Shown: positions 1 through 8,143 of the stretch, one piece after another
Layout: each line of letters opens with the position of its first letter
Position numbering within the stretch: position 1 is the stretch's first letter
Assembly (NCBI RefSeq): GCF_001613505.1
Contig: NZ_BDCM01000014.1
Location: forward strand, 62,001 to 126,000
Length of the DNA stretch: 64,000 nt
Direction of reading: 5' to 3'
Source: Nocardia mikamii NBRC 108933
GTDB lineage: Bacteria; Actinomycetota; Actinomycetes; Mycobacteriales; Mycobacteriaceae
Notes under the pieces: generated by a model
What the model saw: only the letters and a program-made list of their open reading frames with translations
What the model was told of the DNA's origin: nothing
The model's database searches: none
Program-made: the position numbers and the translations under genes

Positions 1-367
1 TGAACAGCAGGTGCTCCAGGAAATGCGCGGCGCCGGCCACGGTGGGGCCCTCGTCGCGCGAACCCACACCCACCCAGACGCCGATCGATGCCGATCGCAC
101 GCCGGGCACATGTTCGGTGACCACCCGTAATCCGCCGGGCAGTACCGTACGCCGCACCCCCGTGTCGGAGAACGAACCGTCCTCGGCGAGCACCAGCGAA
201 GAGCCCCCCTGCTCGAGCGCGAGCAAGGGGGCGTCGGCGCTGGGGGGCTTCGCCGGAGTCCTCGCGCGCGAGGCTTGCTTCGTCTTCGGCGCGCGAGCTG
301 TGCTGCCCGGCGCGCGCGTCGAAACCGAGGGCTTCGCGGCGCGCGCCGAGGACTTCTTCTTCGTCAC
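1..367 (-). CDS. pepR: M16-family zinc peptidase, N-terminal part (partial)
   Basis: This is the beginning of an insulinase-type (M16) processing peptidase that runs off the left edge of the window. The chosen start is a GTG at 367, ten bases after the pnp stop. It opens with about 35 residues rich in Lys, Ala, Arg and Ser, followed by an acidic stretch and the usual M16 beta strand. The last visible residues read HFLEHLLF, the inverted zinc motif HxxEH, in which both His bind zinc and Glu is the catalytic base. Rv2782c lies directly downstream of pnp in M. tuberculosis, so the two genes are probably co-transcribed. The basic N-terminal tail is longer than usual and may not all be translated. 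The substrate is unknown. Confidence 0.85.
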   Translation of the reverse strand, partial: MTKKKSSARAAKPSVSTRAPGSTARAPKTKQASRARTPAKPPSADAPLLALEQGGSSLVLAEDGSFSDTGVRRTVLPGGLRVVTEHVPGVRSASIGVWVGVGSRDEGPTVAGAAHFLEHLLF

Positions 368-377
368 ATCCAACTAT

Positions 378-2663
378 TTACTCGGCCGCGGCCTCGGCTG
401 CAGCCGGAGCCTCGTCGGCGGCGGGGGCGGATGCCTCTGCGGTGTCTTCTTCGGCGACCGGGACCAGCGAGATCTTGCCGCGGTTGTCGATATCGGCGAT
501 CTCGACGCGGATCTTGTCGCCGACGTTCACCACGTCCTCGACCTTGCCGACCCGCTTGCCGTTGCCCAGCTTCGAGATGTGCACCAGACCGTCGCGGCCC
601 GGCAGCAGCGACACGAACGCGCCGAAGGCGGTGGTCTTGACGACCGTGCCCAGGAAGCGCTCGCCGACCTTCGGCAGCTGCGGGTTGGCGATGGCGTTGA
701 TCGCGTCGATCGCGGCCTGCGCCGACGGGCCGTCGGTCGCGCCGACGAACACCGTGCCGTCGTCCTCGATGGAGATGTTGGCGCCGGTGTCCTCGGTGAT
801 CTGGTTGATGACCTTGCCCTTGGGCCCGATCACCTCGCCGATCTTGTCGACCGGGATCTTGATCGCGGTGACGCGCGGCGCGTAGGGGCTCATCTCGTCC
901 GGGGTGGCGATGGCCTCGGCCATCACGTCCAGGATGGTCAGGCGCGCGTCGCGAGCCTGGTTCAGCGCACCCGCCAGCACCTTCGACGGAATGCCGTCGA
1001 GCTTGGTGTCCAGCTGCAGCGCGGTGACGAAGTCGCGGGTACCGGCGACCTTGAAGTCCATATCGCCGAAGGCGTCCTCGGCGCCGAGGATGTCGGTCAG
1101 CGCGACATAGCGGGTTTCCGACTCACCGTTGTCGCCGGCGACCTCGTCGGACACCAGACCCATGGCGATACCGGCGACCGGCGACTTCAGCGGCACACCC
1201 GCGTTCAGCAGCGACAGCGTGGAGGCACACACCGAACCCATCGAGGTGGATCCGTTGGAGCCCAGCGCTTCCGACACCTGACGGATGGCGTAGGGGAACT
1301 CCTCCTGGCTCGGCAGCACCGGCACCAGCGCCCGCTCGGCGAGCGCGCCGTGGCCGATCTCGCGCCGCTTGGGCGAGCCGACGCGGCCGGTCTCACCGGT
1401 GGAGAACGGCGGGAAGTTGTAGTGGTGCATATAGCGCTTGCTGGTTTCCGGCCCGAGCGAGTCGACCTGCTGGGCCATCTTCACCATGTCGAGGGTGGTG
1501 ACGCCCAGGATCTGGGTCTCACCGCGCTCGAACAGCGCCGAACCGTGCGCCCGCGGCACCACGGCGACCTCGGCGGACAGCGCCCGGATGTCGGCCAGGC
1601 CACGCCCGTCGATACGGAAGCCGTCGGACAGGATGCGCTGGCGCACAAGCTTCTTGGTGACCGAGCGGAACGCCGCGCCGATCTCTTTCTCGCGGCCCTC
1701 GAAGTCCTCGGCCAGCGCCGAGAGCACCTCGAGCTTGATCTCGTCGATGCGCTCGTCGCGCTCCTGCTTGCCGGCGATCGAGAGCGCCTGGCCCAGCGGG
1801 GTCTTCGCGGTGCCCTCGACGGCGGTGTAGACGTCGTCGGCGTACGGCGGGAAGAGCGGGAACTCCTCGGTGGGCTTGGCGGCGAGCGCGGCCAGGTCGG
1901 CCTGCGCCTTGCACAGCCGGGCGATGAACGGCTTGGCGGCCTCGAGGCCTTCGGCCACAACGGTTTCCGTCGGCGCCTGGGCGCCGCCCTCGACCAGGGC
2001 GATCACCTTGTCGGTGGCCTCGGCCTCGACCATCATGATCGCGACATCGCCGGATTCGACGACGCGCCCGGCCACGACCATGTCGAAGACCGCGTTCTCG
2101 AGCTGCTCGACGGTCGGGAAGGCGACCCACTGGCCGTCGATGAGCGCGACCCGCACGCCGCCGACCGGGCCGGAGAACGGCAGGCCGGAGATCTGGGTCG
2201 ACGCCGAGGCAGCGTTGATGGCGACCACGTCGTAGAGATCGTTGGGGTCCAGGCTCATCACCGTGACCACGACCTGGATCTCGTTGCGCAGGCCGTCTAC
2301 GAACGACGGGCGCAGCGGACGGTCGATCAGGCGGCAGGTCAGGATCGCGTCGGTGGAGGGGCGGCCCTCGCGACGGAAGAACGAGCCGGGGATACGACCC
2401 GCGGCGTACATGCGCTCCTCGACGTCGACCGTCAGCGGGAAGAAGTCGAACTGGTCCTTGGGGTGCTTACCGGCCGTGGTCGCCGACAGCAGCATGGTTT
2501 CGTCATCCAGGTAGGCGACGACGGAGCCGGCGGCCTGCTTGGCCAGACGCCCGGTCTCGAACCGGACGGTGCGGGTGCCGTAGCTCCCGTTGTCGATCAG
2601 GGCCACCGATTCGAACACACCGGGTTCGACCTCGATGGCGGAGCTCGTCTGGGATTCGGTCAT
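378..2663 (-). CDS. pnp: polyribonucleotide nucleotidyltransferase (PNPase)
   Basis: A 761-residue PNPase, a phosphorolytic 3'-5' exoribonuclease that in actinomycetes was first described as guanosine pentaphosphate synthetase (GpsI). Two RNase PH-like domains fill residues 1 to about 570. They are followed by a KH domain (about 605-660, containing GEVIGPKGK) and an S1 RNA-binding domain (about 675-745, containing GFLGTVV-like and GLVHIS segments). An acidic, Ala-rich tail ends the protein. The length fits the family. It lies between rpsO and pepR on the same strand, the order found in mycobacteria and Streptomyces. A weak GAGG ribosome site precedes the ATG. The two hairpins in the rpsO-pnp gap suggest processing of a joint transcript. 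Confidence 0.97.
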   Translation of the reverse strand: MTESQTSSAIEVEPGVFESVALIDNGSYGTRTVRFETGRLAKQAAGSVVAYLDDETMLLSATTAGKHPKDQFDFFPLTVDVEERMYAAGRIPGSFFRREGRPSTDAILTCRLIDRPLRPSFVDGLRNEIQVVVTVMSLDPNDLYDVVAINAASASTQISGLPFSGPVGGVRVALIDGQWVAFPTVEQLENAVFDMVVAGRVVESGDVAIMMVEAEATDKVIALVEGGAQAPTETVVAEGLEAAKPFIARLCKAQADLAALAAKPTEEFPLFPPYADDVYTAVEGTAKTPLGQALSIAGKQERDERIDEIKLEVLSALAEDFEGREKEIGAAFRSVTKKLVRQRILSDGFRIDGRGLADIRALSAEVAVVPRAHGSALFERGETQILGVTTLDMVKMAQQVDSLGPETSKRYMHHYNFPPFSTGETGRVGSPKRREIGHGALAERALVPVLPSQEEFPYAIRQVSEALGSNGSTSMGSVCASTLSLLNAGVPLKSPVAGIAMGLVSDEVAGDNGESETRYVALTDILGAEDAFGDMDFKVAGTRDFVTALQLDTKLDGIPSKVLAGALNQARDARLTILDVMAEAIATPDEMSPYAPRVTAIKIPVDKIGEVIGPKGKVINQITEDTGANISIEDDGTVFVGATDGPSAQAAIDAINAIANPQLPKVGERFLGTVVKTTAFGAFVSLLPGRDGLVHISKLGNGKRVGKVEDVVNVGDKIRVEIADIDNRGKISLVPVAEEDTAEASAPAADEAPAAAEAAAE

Positions 2664-3067
2664 ATTTCTGTCTCAACCTCTCGTCTCGCCGGATCGAACG
2701 CCCTCGCGGCGCGATCCGGCTGGGTGTCCCTGCGCTGTTAATCCCTGCCCGAAGGCAGCGGCTTCCCTGCACAGGGGCAGCCGTACCCGGGTTCGGGCGC
2801 GCGACAGCCCTCCTGGCTGTGGCGCGACACCCGGCCGATCCCCCATGGAACCGGCGACGCGGAGGCGGTCATCGATCGAAGCCCGCCGGCAACTCTCGCC
2901 GAAAGGCCACTACCGAAGACCGACGCCACGCGTGCGGGTGCATACGGCTGGTGCGGTGCCGATATACGACTAGCCGACGGGGAGATTCTATGCCTCCCCA
3001 TCGGCTGCGCGTTAACTACCTGTGATTGTCAGCGCGTCTGTCTCGCGTCCGTGCGGGCGCGAACAGA
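2664..3067. other. rpsO-pnp intergenic region
   Basis: About 400 bases with no convincing gene. It holds two hairpins: ACAGCC/GGCTGT at 2804-2820 with a five-base loop, and the longer stem listed at 2972-3006. The open frames that cross it are continuations of frames antisense to pnp and lack a ribosome site. It is most likely the leader of pnp plus the 3' end of the rpsO transcript. Confidence 0.5.
2972..3006 (-). terminator. hairpin downstream of rpsO (terminator or RNase III site)
   Basis: The 13-base arms 2972-2984 and 2994-3006 pair fully on the minus strand, with one G-U pair around a nine-base loop. No T-run follows. In Streptomyces the rpsO-pnp intergenic hairpin is a known RNase III processing site, so a processing role is at least as likely as termination. 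Confidence 0.55.
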
Positions 3068-3337
3068 TCAACGCCGCAGTCCGAGCCGCTCGATCAGCGA
3101 ACGGTAGCGCTCGATGTCCTTGTCCTGCAGGTACTTCGACAGCCGCCGGCGGCGACCGATCAGGCCCAGCAGGCCGTGGCGGGTGTGGTGATCGTGCTTG
3201 TGCACCTTCAGGTGCTCGGTCAGATCGGAGATCCGCTTGGACAGCAGCGCGATCTGGGCCTCCGGCGAACCGGTGTCCTTCTCGTGCAGGCCGTACTCCT
3301 TGAGGATGGCCGACTTCTGCTCGGTGGTCAGAGCCAC
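3068..3337 (-). CDS. rpsO: 30S ribosomal protein S15
   Basis: An 89-residue S15, the usual size, that binds 16S rRNA early in assembly of the small-subunit platform. Typical stretches are QIALLSKRISDLTEHL, the HHTRHGLLGLIGRRRRL segment that contacts rRNA, and a C-terminal YRSLIERLGLRR. The GTG start at 3337 is preceded by AAGGAG at good spacing. It lies between ribF upstream and pnp downstream on the same strand. Confidence 0.98.
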   Translation of the reverse strand: MALTTEQKSAILKEYGLHEKDTGSPEAQIALLSKRISDLTEHLKVHKHDHHTRHGLLGLIGRRRRLSKYLQDKDIERYRSLIERLGLRR

Positions 3338-3508
3338 GAAACACTCCTTGATTCTCAGTCCGCGCTCGAGGAAACCGGGAAATCCCGGGCGGGCGCCACC
3401 GCGGACCGCAGCAGACCCGACGAGCCAGCCTACCGGATCGGCGCGGCCGGACCGAATCGGGCCGACCCGGACCTCGATCCGGCCGGCCCGTCCATGCAGC
3501 GGATTCGC

Positions 3509-4492
3509 TCAGCGCTGGGCTTCGCTCGCCTCGGCGGCGGCGAGCACCTGCCGCGTCTGCTCGACGTCCTCGCCCATGGCCCGGACCAGATCGTCGATCG
3601 AGTCGAAGCGGCGCATACCGCGCAGATGCTGGACGAAATCCACCGCCACATGCTGGCCGTACAGATCCGCCTCGGTATCGAGGACGAAGGCCTCGACGGT
3701 GCGGGTGCGGCCGGAGAAGGTCGGATTGGTGCCCACCGAGATCGCAGCCATGGCCCGCTTGCCCGGATGCGTGACGCCGACCGTCTCACCGGCGGCCAGC
3801 ACGGTGAACCACCCCGCGTACACACCGTCGGCCGGGATCGCCGCATGCATCGGCGGAGCCACGTTGGCGGTCGGGAAACCGAGTTCGCGACCGCGACCGT
3901 CGCCGTGGACCACGACACCCTCGACCCGGTGCGGACGGCCGAGCGCATCGGCCGCCGCGGCCATGTCACCCGCGTCGACACAGGCGCGGATGTAGGTGGA
4001 GGAGAAGGTGACCGCGTGTTCGCCGACCAGCCTCACACCGTCGACCTCGAACCCGAACCGGCCGCCCAGCTCACGCATGGTCTCCACGGTCCCGGCAGCC
4101 TTCTTGCCGAAAGTGAAGTTGTCGCCCACCACGACCTCGGCGACGTGCAACTTCTCGACCAGCAGGTCGTGCACATAGCGGCCCGGGGTGAGTTTCATGA
4201 AGTCCTGGGTGAACGGCATCACCAGGAACACATCGATACCGAGTTCCTCGACCAGTTCCGCGCGCCGGGTCAGCGTGGTGAGCTGCGCCGGATGCGATCC
4301 GGGACGCACCACTTCCATCGGATGCGGGTCGAAGGTCATGAGAACCGAGGGAACACCGCGCACCGCAGCGGATTTCACCGCACGGCTGATCAATTGGGCG
4401 TGACCGCGGTGCACACCGTCGAACACGCCGATGGTGAGCACACACCGGCCCCAGTCCGGTGGCATTTCCTCGAGACTTCGCCATCTCTGCAC
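3509..4492 (-). CDS. ribF: bifunctional riboflavin kinase / FAD synthetase
   Basis: A 327-residue RibF that phosphorylates riboflavin to FMN and then adenylylates it to FAD. The N-terminal nucleotidyltransferase domain starts with TIGVFDGVHRGHAQLI (GxFDGxHxGH). The C-terminal riboflavin kinase domain carries the GRGRELGFPTANV nucleotide motif near residue 200 and GTNPTF near 260. A TTG at 4510 would add six residues. The GTG at 4492 is preferred because the protein then begins as the mycobacterial RibF does (MQRWR). It is divergent from sirR across 143 bases and upstream of rpsO, matching Rv2786c. Confidence 0.95.
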   Translation of the reverse strand: MQRWRSLEEMPPDWGRCVLTIGVFDGVHRGHAQLISRAVKSAAVRGVPSVLMTFDPHPMEVVRPGSHPAQLTTLTRRAELVEELGIDVFLVMPFTQDFMKLTPGRYVHDLLVEKLHVAEVVVGDNFTFGKKAAGTVETMRELGGRFGFEVDGVRLVGEHAVTFSSTYIRACVDAGDMAAAADALGRPHRVEGVVVHGDGRGRELGFPTANVAPPMHAAIPADGVYAGWFTVLAAGETVGVTHPGKRAMAAISVGTNPTFSGRTRTVEAFVLDTEADLYGQHVAVDFVQHLRGMRRFDSIDDLVRAMGEDVEQTRQVLAAAEASEAQR

Positions 4493-4623
4493 ACACCGAA
4501 GCCTACGCAAGCACGGTCACGAACCGGGATTCGGCGGGGCGGTTGTTCACCCGACCGTCACCCGCCCGCGGCGGCCTGCGGGGTTACGCAGGCTGCCTCC
4601 TCCGGCCGCGTCGCTCCCCCCGC

Positions 4624-4635
4624 TAAGCTCGATAC
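4624..4635 (+). promoter_or_regulatory. -10 element for a leaderless sirR transcript
   Basis: TAAGCT at 4624-4629 lies six bases before the GTG at 4636. This is the standard actinobacterial TANNNT layout for a transcript that starts at the initiation codon. No ribosome site precedes the gene, which agrees. No clear -35 was seen. Confidence 0.6.
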
Positions 4636-5391
4636 GTGCCCGGAAAACGTGATGTCGCCACCCGGCGTGAGCTGGCAGATTCCGCTGCGTCACAACCCGA
4701 TGGGGGTGCGGCCGGGCGCGCGGCGAATGTGGCTCCCTCGCTGTCGTCGGTCGCCCAGGATTATCTGAAGGTGATCTGGAGTGCGCAGGAGTGGTCGCAG
4801 GAGAAGGTGTCGACCAAACTGCTGGCCGAGCGGATCGGCGTGTCGGCATCGACGGTGTCGGAAGCGGTGCGCAAACTCGCCGATCAAGGCCTGGTCGAAC
4901 ACGCCCGCTACGGCGCCATCACCCTGACCGACAACGGCCGGCGGGCCGCCGTCGCCATGGTGCGCCGCCACCGGCTGATCGAAACGTTCCTGGTCAGCGA
5001 GCTCGGCTACGGCTGGGACGAGGTGCACGACGAGGCCGAGGTGCTCGAGCACGCGGTGTCGGAGACGCTGGTCGAACGCATCGACGCCAAACTCGGCCAT
5101 CCCGACCGCGATCCGCACGGCGACCCGATTCCCTCCGTCGACGGCGCGGTCCCCACTCCGCCCGCCCATCAGCTCAGCGACTTCCAGGCCGGACAGTCCG
5201 GCCGGGTGGCGCGCATCTCCGATTTCGATCCCGCCATGCTGCGGTATTTCGATTCCGTCGGCATCGCACTGGATACCGTGATCACCGTGGTGGAGCGGCG
5301 CGATTTCGCGGGCACCATCGCCGTGCGGATCGGCGAGCAGACCATCGACCTGGGAAGCCCTGCGGCAGAAGCGATCTGGCTGACATCCTGA
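4636..5391 (+). CDS. sirR: DtxR/MntR-family metal-dependent transcriptional regulator
   Basis: A 251-residue iron/manganese-dependent repressor of the DtxR family, orthologous by context to Rv2788 (sirR). After a 35-residue Ala/Gly-rich leader comes a winged helix (about 40-95, SVAQDYLKVIW to KLADQGLVEH). A dimerisation and metal-binding domain follows, with the MVRRHRLIETFL helix and the EAEVLEHAVS segment that holds typical metal ligands. A C-terminal SH3-like FeoA-type domain fills about 185-250. It is divergent from ribF, and the -10 element directly before the GTG start suggests leaderless expression. Whether it senses Fe or Mn cannot be told from the sequence. It ends at a strong hairpin facing the next minus-strand gene. 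Confidence 0.93.
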   Translation: MPGKRDVATRRELADSAASQPDGGAAGRAANVAPSLSSVAQDYLKVIWSAQEWSQEKVSTKLLAERIGVSASTVSEAVRKLADQGLVEHARYGAITLTDNGRRAAVAMVRRHRLIETFLVSELGYGWDEVHDEAEVLEHAVSETLVERIDAKLGHPDRDPHGDPIPSVDGAVPTPPAHQLSDFQAGQSGRVARISDFDPAMLRYFDSVGIALDTVITVVERRDFAGTIAVRIGEQTIDLGSPAAEAIWLTS

Positions 5392-5392
5392 C

Positions 5393-5415
5393 CGGCCGGC
5401 GACACGCGCCGGCCG
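5393..5415. terminator. bidirectional terminator between sirR and the dehydrogenase gene
   Basis: CGGCCGGCG at 5393-5401 and CGCCGGCCG at 5407-5415 form a perfect nine-base GC stem with a five-base loop. It sits in the gap between convergent stops. Confidence 0.6.
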
Positions 5416-5457
5416 CCGCGGCGCCCAGGACGGAATGGCCCTCGCGTATCGCCGCCC

Positions 5458-6519
5458 CTAGCGCGTGACGAGCGCCGCGGCCCGCTCGGCCACCGCGGTG
5501 CCCAGGTCGGCCGTCGTCGCCGTACCGCCCAGATCCGGTGTGAGGACCTCCCCCGCGGCCAGCACATCGCAGACCGCGCGGTCGACGGCCGCGGCCGCCG
5601 CGGATTCGCCCAGGTGGCCGAGCATCATCGCGCCGGCGAGGATCTGCGCCACCGGATCGGCGATACCCATTCCCGCGATATCGGGCGCGCTGCCGTGCAC
5701 CGCCTCGAACATCGAGGGCGCGTCGCGCTCGGGATTGATGTTCCCCGACGGAGCCAGTCCGAGCCCTCCGGTCACGGCGGCGGCGAGATCGGAGAGGATG
5801 TCGCCGAACAGATTCGAACCGACGATCACGTCGAGCCGATCCGGGTGCAGCACGATCTCGGCGGCCAGCGCGTCGACGTGCATCTGCCGCGTCTCGACGT
5901 CCGGATACTCGGCGGCGATCCGCTCGAACACGCTGTCCCAGTACGGCATCGAATGAATGAGCCCGTTGGATTTGGTGGCCGAACACAGTCTGCGGTCGCG
6001 GCGGCGCGCCTGTTCGAAGGCGTACCGGATGATGCGTTCACATCCGGTACGGGTGAATATCGATTCCTGAACCACGAATTCGTCGGGACGCCCGGGATTG
6101 TGCATTCCTCCGATCGCGGAATACTCGCCCTCGGAATTCTCCCGCACGATGAGAATGTCGAGATCGTCCGCGCCGCGCCCGCGCAACGCGGATTCGGTGC
6201 CGGGCAGCAACCGGACCGGGCGCAGATTCACGTACTGCCCGAAGGCACGGCGCAGCGGGATCAGCAGGCCCCACAGCGAAATATGGTCGGCGACACCGGG
6301 AAAGCCCACGGCGCCGAGCAGAATCGCGTCGAAATCGGCCAGCTGCTGCGGACCGTCGTCGGGCATCATGGCGCCGGTGCGCAGATATTGCTCACAGGAC
6401 CAATCGAATTCGGTCCAGGCGATGCCGGGCAGCACCGCGTCGAGAACCTTGACCGCCTCGGCCGTGACGTCCACGCCGATACCGTCGCCGGGAATGGTGG
6501 CAATGCGATACATCGGCAT
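5458..6519 (-). CDS. isocitrate/isopropylmalate dehydrogenase family protein (tartrate or D-malate dehydrogenase type)
   Basis: A 353-residue beta-decarboxylating dehydrogenase of the IPMDH/tartrate dehydrogenase family. It is expected to oxidise a 2-hydroxy dicarboxylate (tartrate, D-malate or similar) with NAD. It shows the N-terminal IPGDGIG motif, NSEGEY with the catalytic Tyr, the ATKSNGL Lys segment, VIVGSNLFGDILSDLAA with the metal-binding Asp residues, and an adenine-binding HGSAPDIAG near the C terminus. The start ATG at 6519 shares a base with the stop of the upstream aldehyde dehydrogenase gene (TGATG), so the two are translationally coupled. The context argues for catabolism and against leucine synthesis. 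The exact substrate is inferred. Confidence 0.88.
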   Translation of the reverse strand: MPMYRIATIPGDGIGVDVTAEAVKVLDAVLPGIAWTEFDWSCEQYLRTGAMMPDDGPQQLADFDAILLGAVGFPGVADHISLWGLLIPLRRAFGQYVNLRPVRLLPGTESALRGRGADDLDILIVRENSEGEYSAIGGMHNPGRPDEFVVQESIFTRTGCERIIRYAFEQARRRDRRLCSATKSNGLIHSMPYWDSVFERIAAEYPDVETRQMHVDALAAEIVLHPDRLDVIVGSNLFGDILSDLAAAVTGGLGLAPSGNINPERDAPSMFEAVHGSAPDIAGMGIADPVAQILAGAMMLGHLGESAAAAAVDRAVCDVLAAGEVLTPDLGGTATTADLGTAVAERAAALVTR

Positions 6520-7994
6520 CACAGTGCCACACCGATGTATTTGGTCTCCAGGAATTCGTCGATGCCGCCGAAGCCGCCCTCGCGTCCGAGACCCGATTCC
6601 TTCACCCCGCCGAACGGCGCCGCGGGATTCGATACCACGCCCTGATTGAGTCCGACCATTCCGGTGTCGAGCGCCTCGCTCACCCGCAATCCGCGCCGCA
6701 GATTCTCCGTGAACACGTACGCCACCAGTCCGTACGGGGTGTCGTCGGCGCGTTCGATCACCTCGTCCTCGGTGTCGAAGACCGCCAAACCCGCCACGGG
6801 ACCGAAGATTTCGGTGCCGAACATCGCGGCGTCGTCCGGCACGCCGGTCAGCACCGTGGGCGGATAGAAGTATCCGGGCCCCTCGGCGGCGGTTCCGCCG
6901 AGCAGAACGGTGGCGCCGCGCCGGCGCGCGTCGGCGACCAGTTCCGACACCTTCGCCACCGCGGCGGCGTCGATCAGCGGTCCGACCACCACGCCCGGGT
7001 CGGCACCGCGTCCCATCGGCAGGGCCGCCATCCGCTCGGTGAAGCGGCGGGTGAACTCCTCGGCGACGCCGCGCTGCAGATAGATCCGGTTCGCCGCGGT
7101 GCACGCCTGACCGATGTTGCGCATCTTCGCCGCGAGCGCCCCCTCGACCGCGGTGTCGAGATCGGCGTCGTCGAACACGATCAGGGGGGCGTTGCCGCCC
7201 AATTCCATCGAGGTGCGCATGACCGATGTCGCGCACTGTTCCAGCAGGATCTTGCCGACCGCGGTCGATCCGGTGAACGACAGCTTGCGCGAGCGCGGGT
7301 CGGCGATCATCGCGCCGGTCACCGTCGCCGGATCGGAGGTGGTCACGACATTGACCACCCCGTCGGGGACGCCTGCGGCGGCGAGTATTTCCGCGATCGC
7401 GAGAGTGCACAGCGGCGTCTGCTCGGCGGGTTTGACCACACAGGTGCAGCCCGCGGCCAGCGCCGGGCCGATCTTGCGGGTCGCCATAGCCATCGGGAAA
7501 TTCCACGGGGTGATCAGGATGCTGGGCCCGACCGGACGCCGCGTCACCACGAAGCGGGACCCACCGGCCGGCGCCGGCATGTATCCGCCGTCCAGCCGCA
7601 CCGCCTCCTCGGCGAACCAGCGGAAGAACTCCGCCGCGTACGCGACCTCGCCACGCGCCTCGGCCAGCGGCTTGCCCATCTCGGCGGTGGCGATGCGGGC
7701 GAGCCGCTCGGTGTCGTCGAGCATCGTCCGGTGGGCGCGCATCAGGATCTCGGACCGGGTTCGGGCGGGCACATCCGCCCAGGCGGCCTGCGCCGCCGCG
7801 GCGGCGGCCAGCGCGGCGACGCCGTCCTCGGGCGTGGCGTCGGCGACAGCGGTCAGCTTCTGCCCGGTGGCCGGATCCTCGACCAGCAGCCGCGCGGTGG
7901 TCTCGTGCCATCGGCCGCCGATGAACAGGCCGGTCGGCACGCTGTCGATCGCGGCGATCGTCGCCTCGTCCGATTCCGTCACGGTGTGCGTCAT
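6519..7994 (-). CDS. gabD: NAD(P)-dependent succinate-semialdehyde dehydrogenase
   Basis: A 491-residue aldehyde dehydrogenase of the succinate-semialdehyde/glutarate-semialdehyde group. Visible features are TPWNFPMAMATRK (cofactor pocket), FTGSTAVGK, the general base Glu264 in MELGGNAP and the nucleophile Cys298 in GQACTA. The ATG at 7994 is chosen over an upstream GTG-like extension because GAGGGG lies just before it. It is divergent from the aminotransferase gene, so the pair could convert an omega-amino acid to the semialdehyde and then the acid, as in GABA use. The shared control region contains the 15-base operator at 8072-8086. Confidence 0.92.
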   Translation of the reverse strand: MTHTVTESDEATIAAIDSVPTGLFIGGRWHETTARLLVEDPATGQKLTAVADATPEDGVAALAAAAAAQAAWADVPARTRSEILMRAHRTMLDDTERLARIATAEMGKPLAEARGEVAYAAEFFRWFAEEAVRLDGGYMPAPAGGSRFVVTRRPVGPSILITPWNFPMAMATRKIGPALAAGCTCVVKPAEQTPLCTLAIAEILAAAGVPDGVVNVVTTSDPATVTGAMIADPRSRKLSFTGSTAVGKILLEQCATSVMRTSMELGGNAPLIVFDDADLDTAVEGALAAKMRNIGQACTAANRIYLQRGVAEEFTRRFTERMAALPMGRGADPGVVVGPLIDAAAVAKVSELVADARRRGATVLLGGTAAEGPGYFYPPTVLTGVPDDAAMFGTEIFGPVAGLAVFDTEDEVIERADDTPYGLVAYVFTENLRRGLRVSEALDTGMVGLNQGVVSNPAAPFGGVKESGLGREGGFGGIDEFLETKYIGVAL

Positions 7995-8061
7995 CGCTCG
8001 CCCCTCAGCTCGGAACAGCATCTCGGATCAGCGCTGTCATTGCCGTCACCATCGCGGTCAT

Positions 8062-8090
8062 GTTATACACATTGTCAACAATCCGACAAT
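8062..8090 (-). promoter_or_regulatory. gabD promoter with embedded GntR-type operator
   Basis: On the minus strand a -35-like TTGTCG (8084-8089) and a -10 TATAAC (8062-8067) are separated by 16 bases. The spacer holds TTGTCAACAATCCGA (8072-8086). Around it lie two nested symmetries: ATTGT-CA-ACAAT (8071-8082) and ATTGTC-N8-GACAAT (8071-8090). The same 15 bases recur at 13359-13373. A repressor bound here would block RNA polymerase. Confidence 0.7.
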
Positions 8091-8143
8091 AAGAATTCGG
8101 CCGTCGCAGGCCGGATTTCCCCGTCGCCGGGAGGCGGATCACC

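Noticed and set aside
42..2741. Long open frame antisense to pnp (about 900 codons)
   Set aside because: It mirrors the high-GC third positions of pnp. The encoded protein is Arg/Asp/Gly/His-rich without any domain, while pnp on the other strand is unmistakable.
5458..7911. Apparent fusion of the dehydrogenase with upstream coding sequence
   Set aside because: The upstream part is an out-of-frame shadow of the aldehyde dehydrogenase. The TGATG overlap at 6519 marks a normal start.
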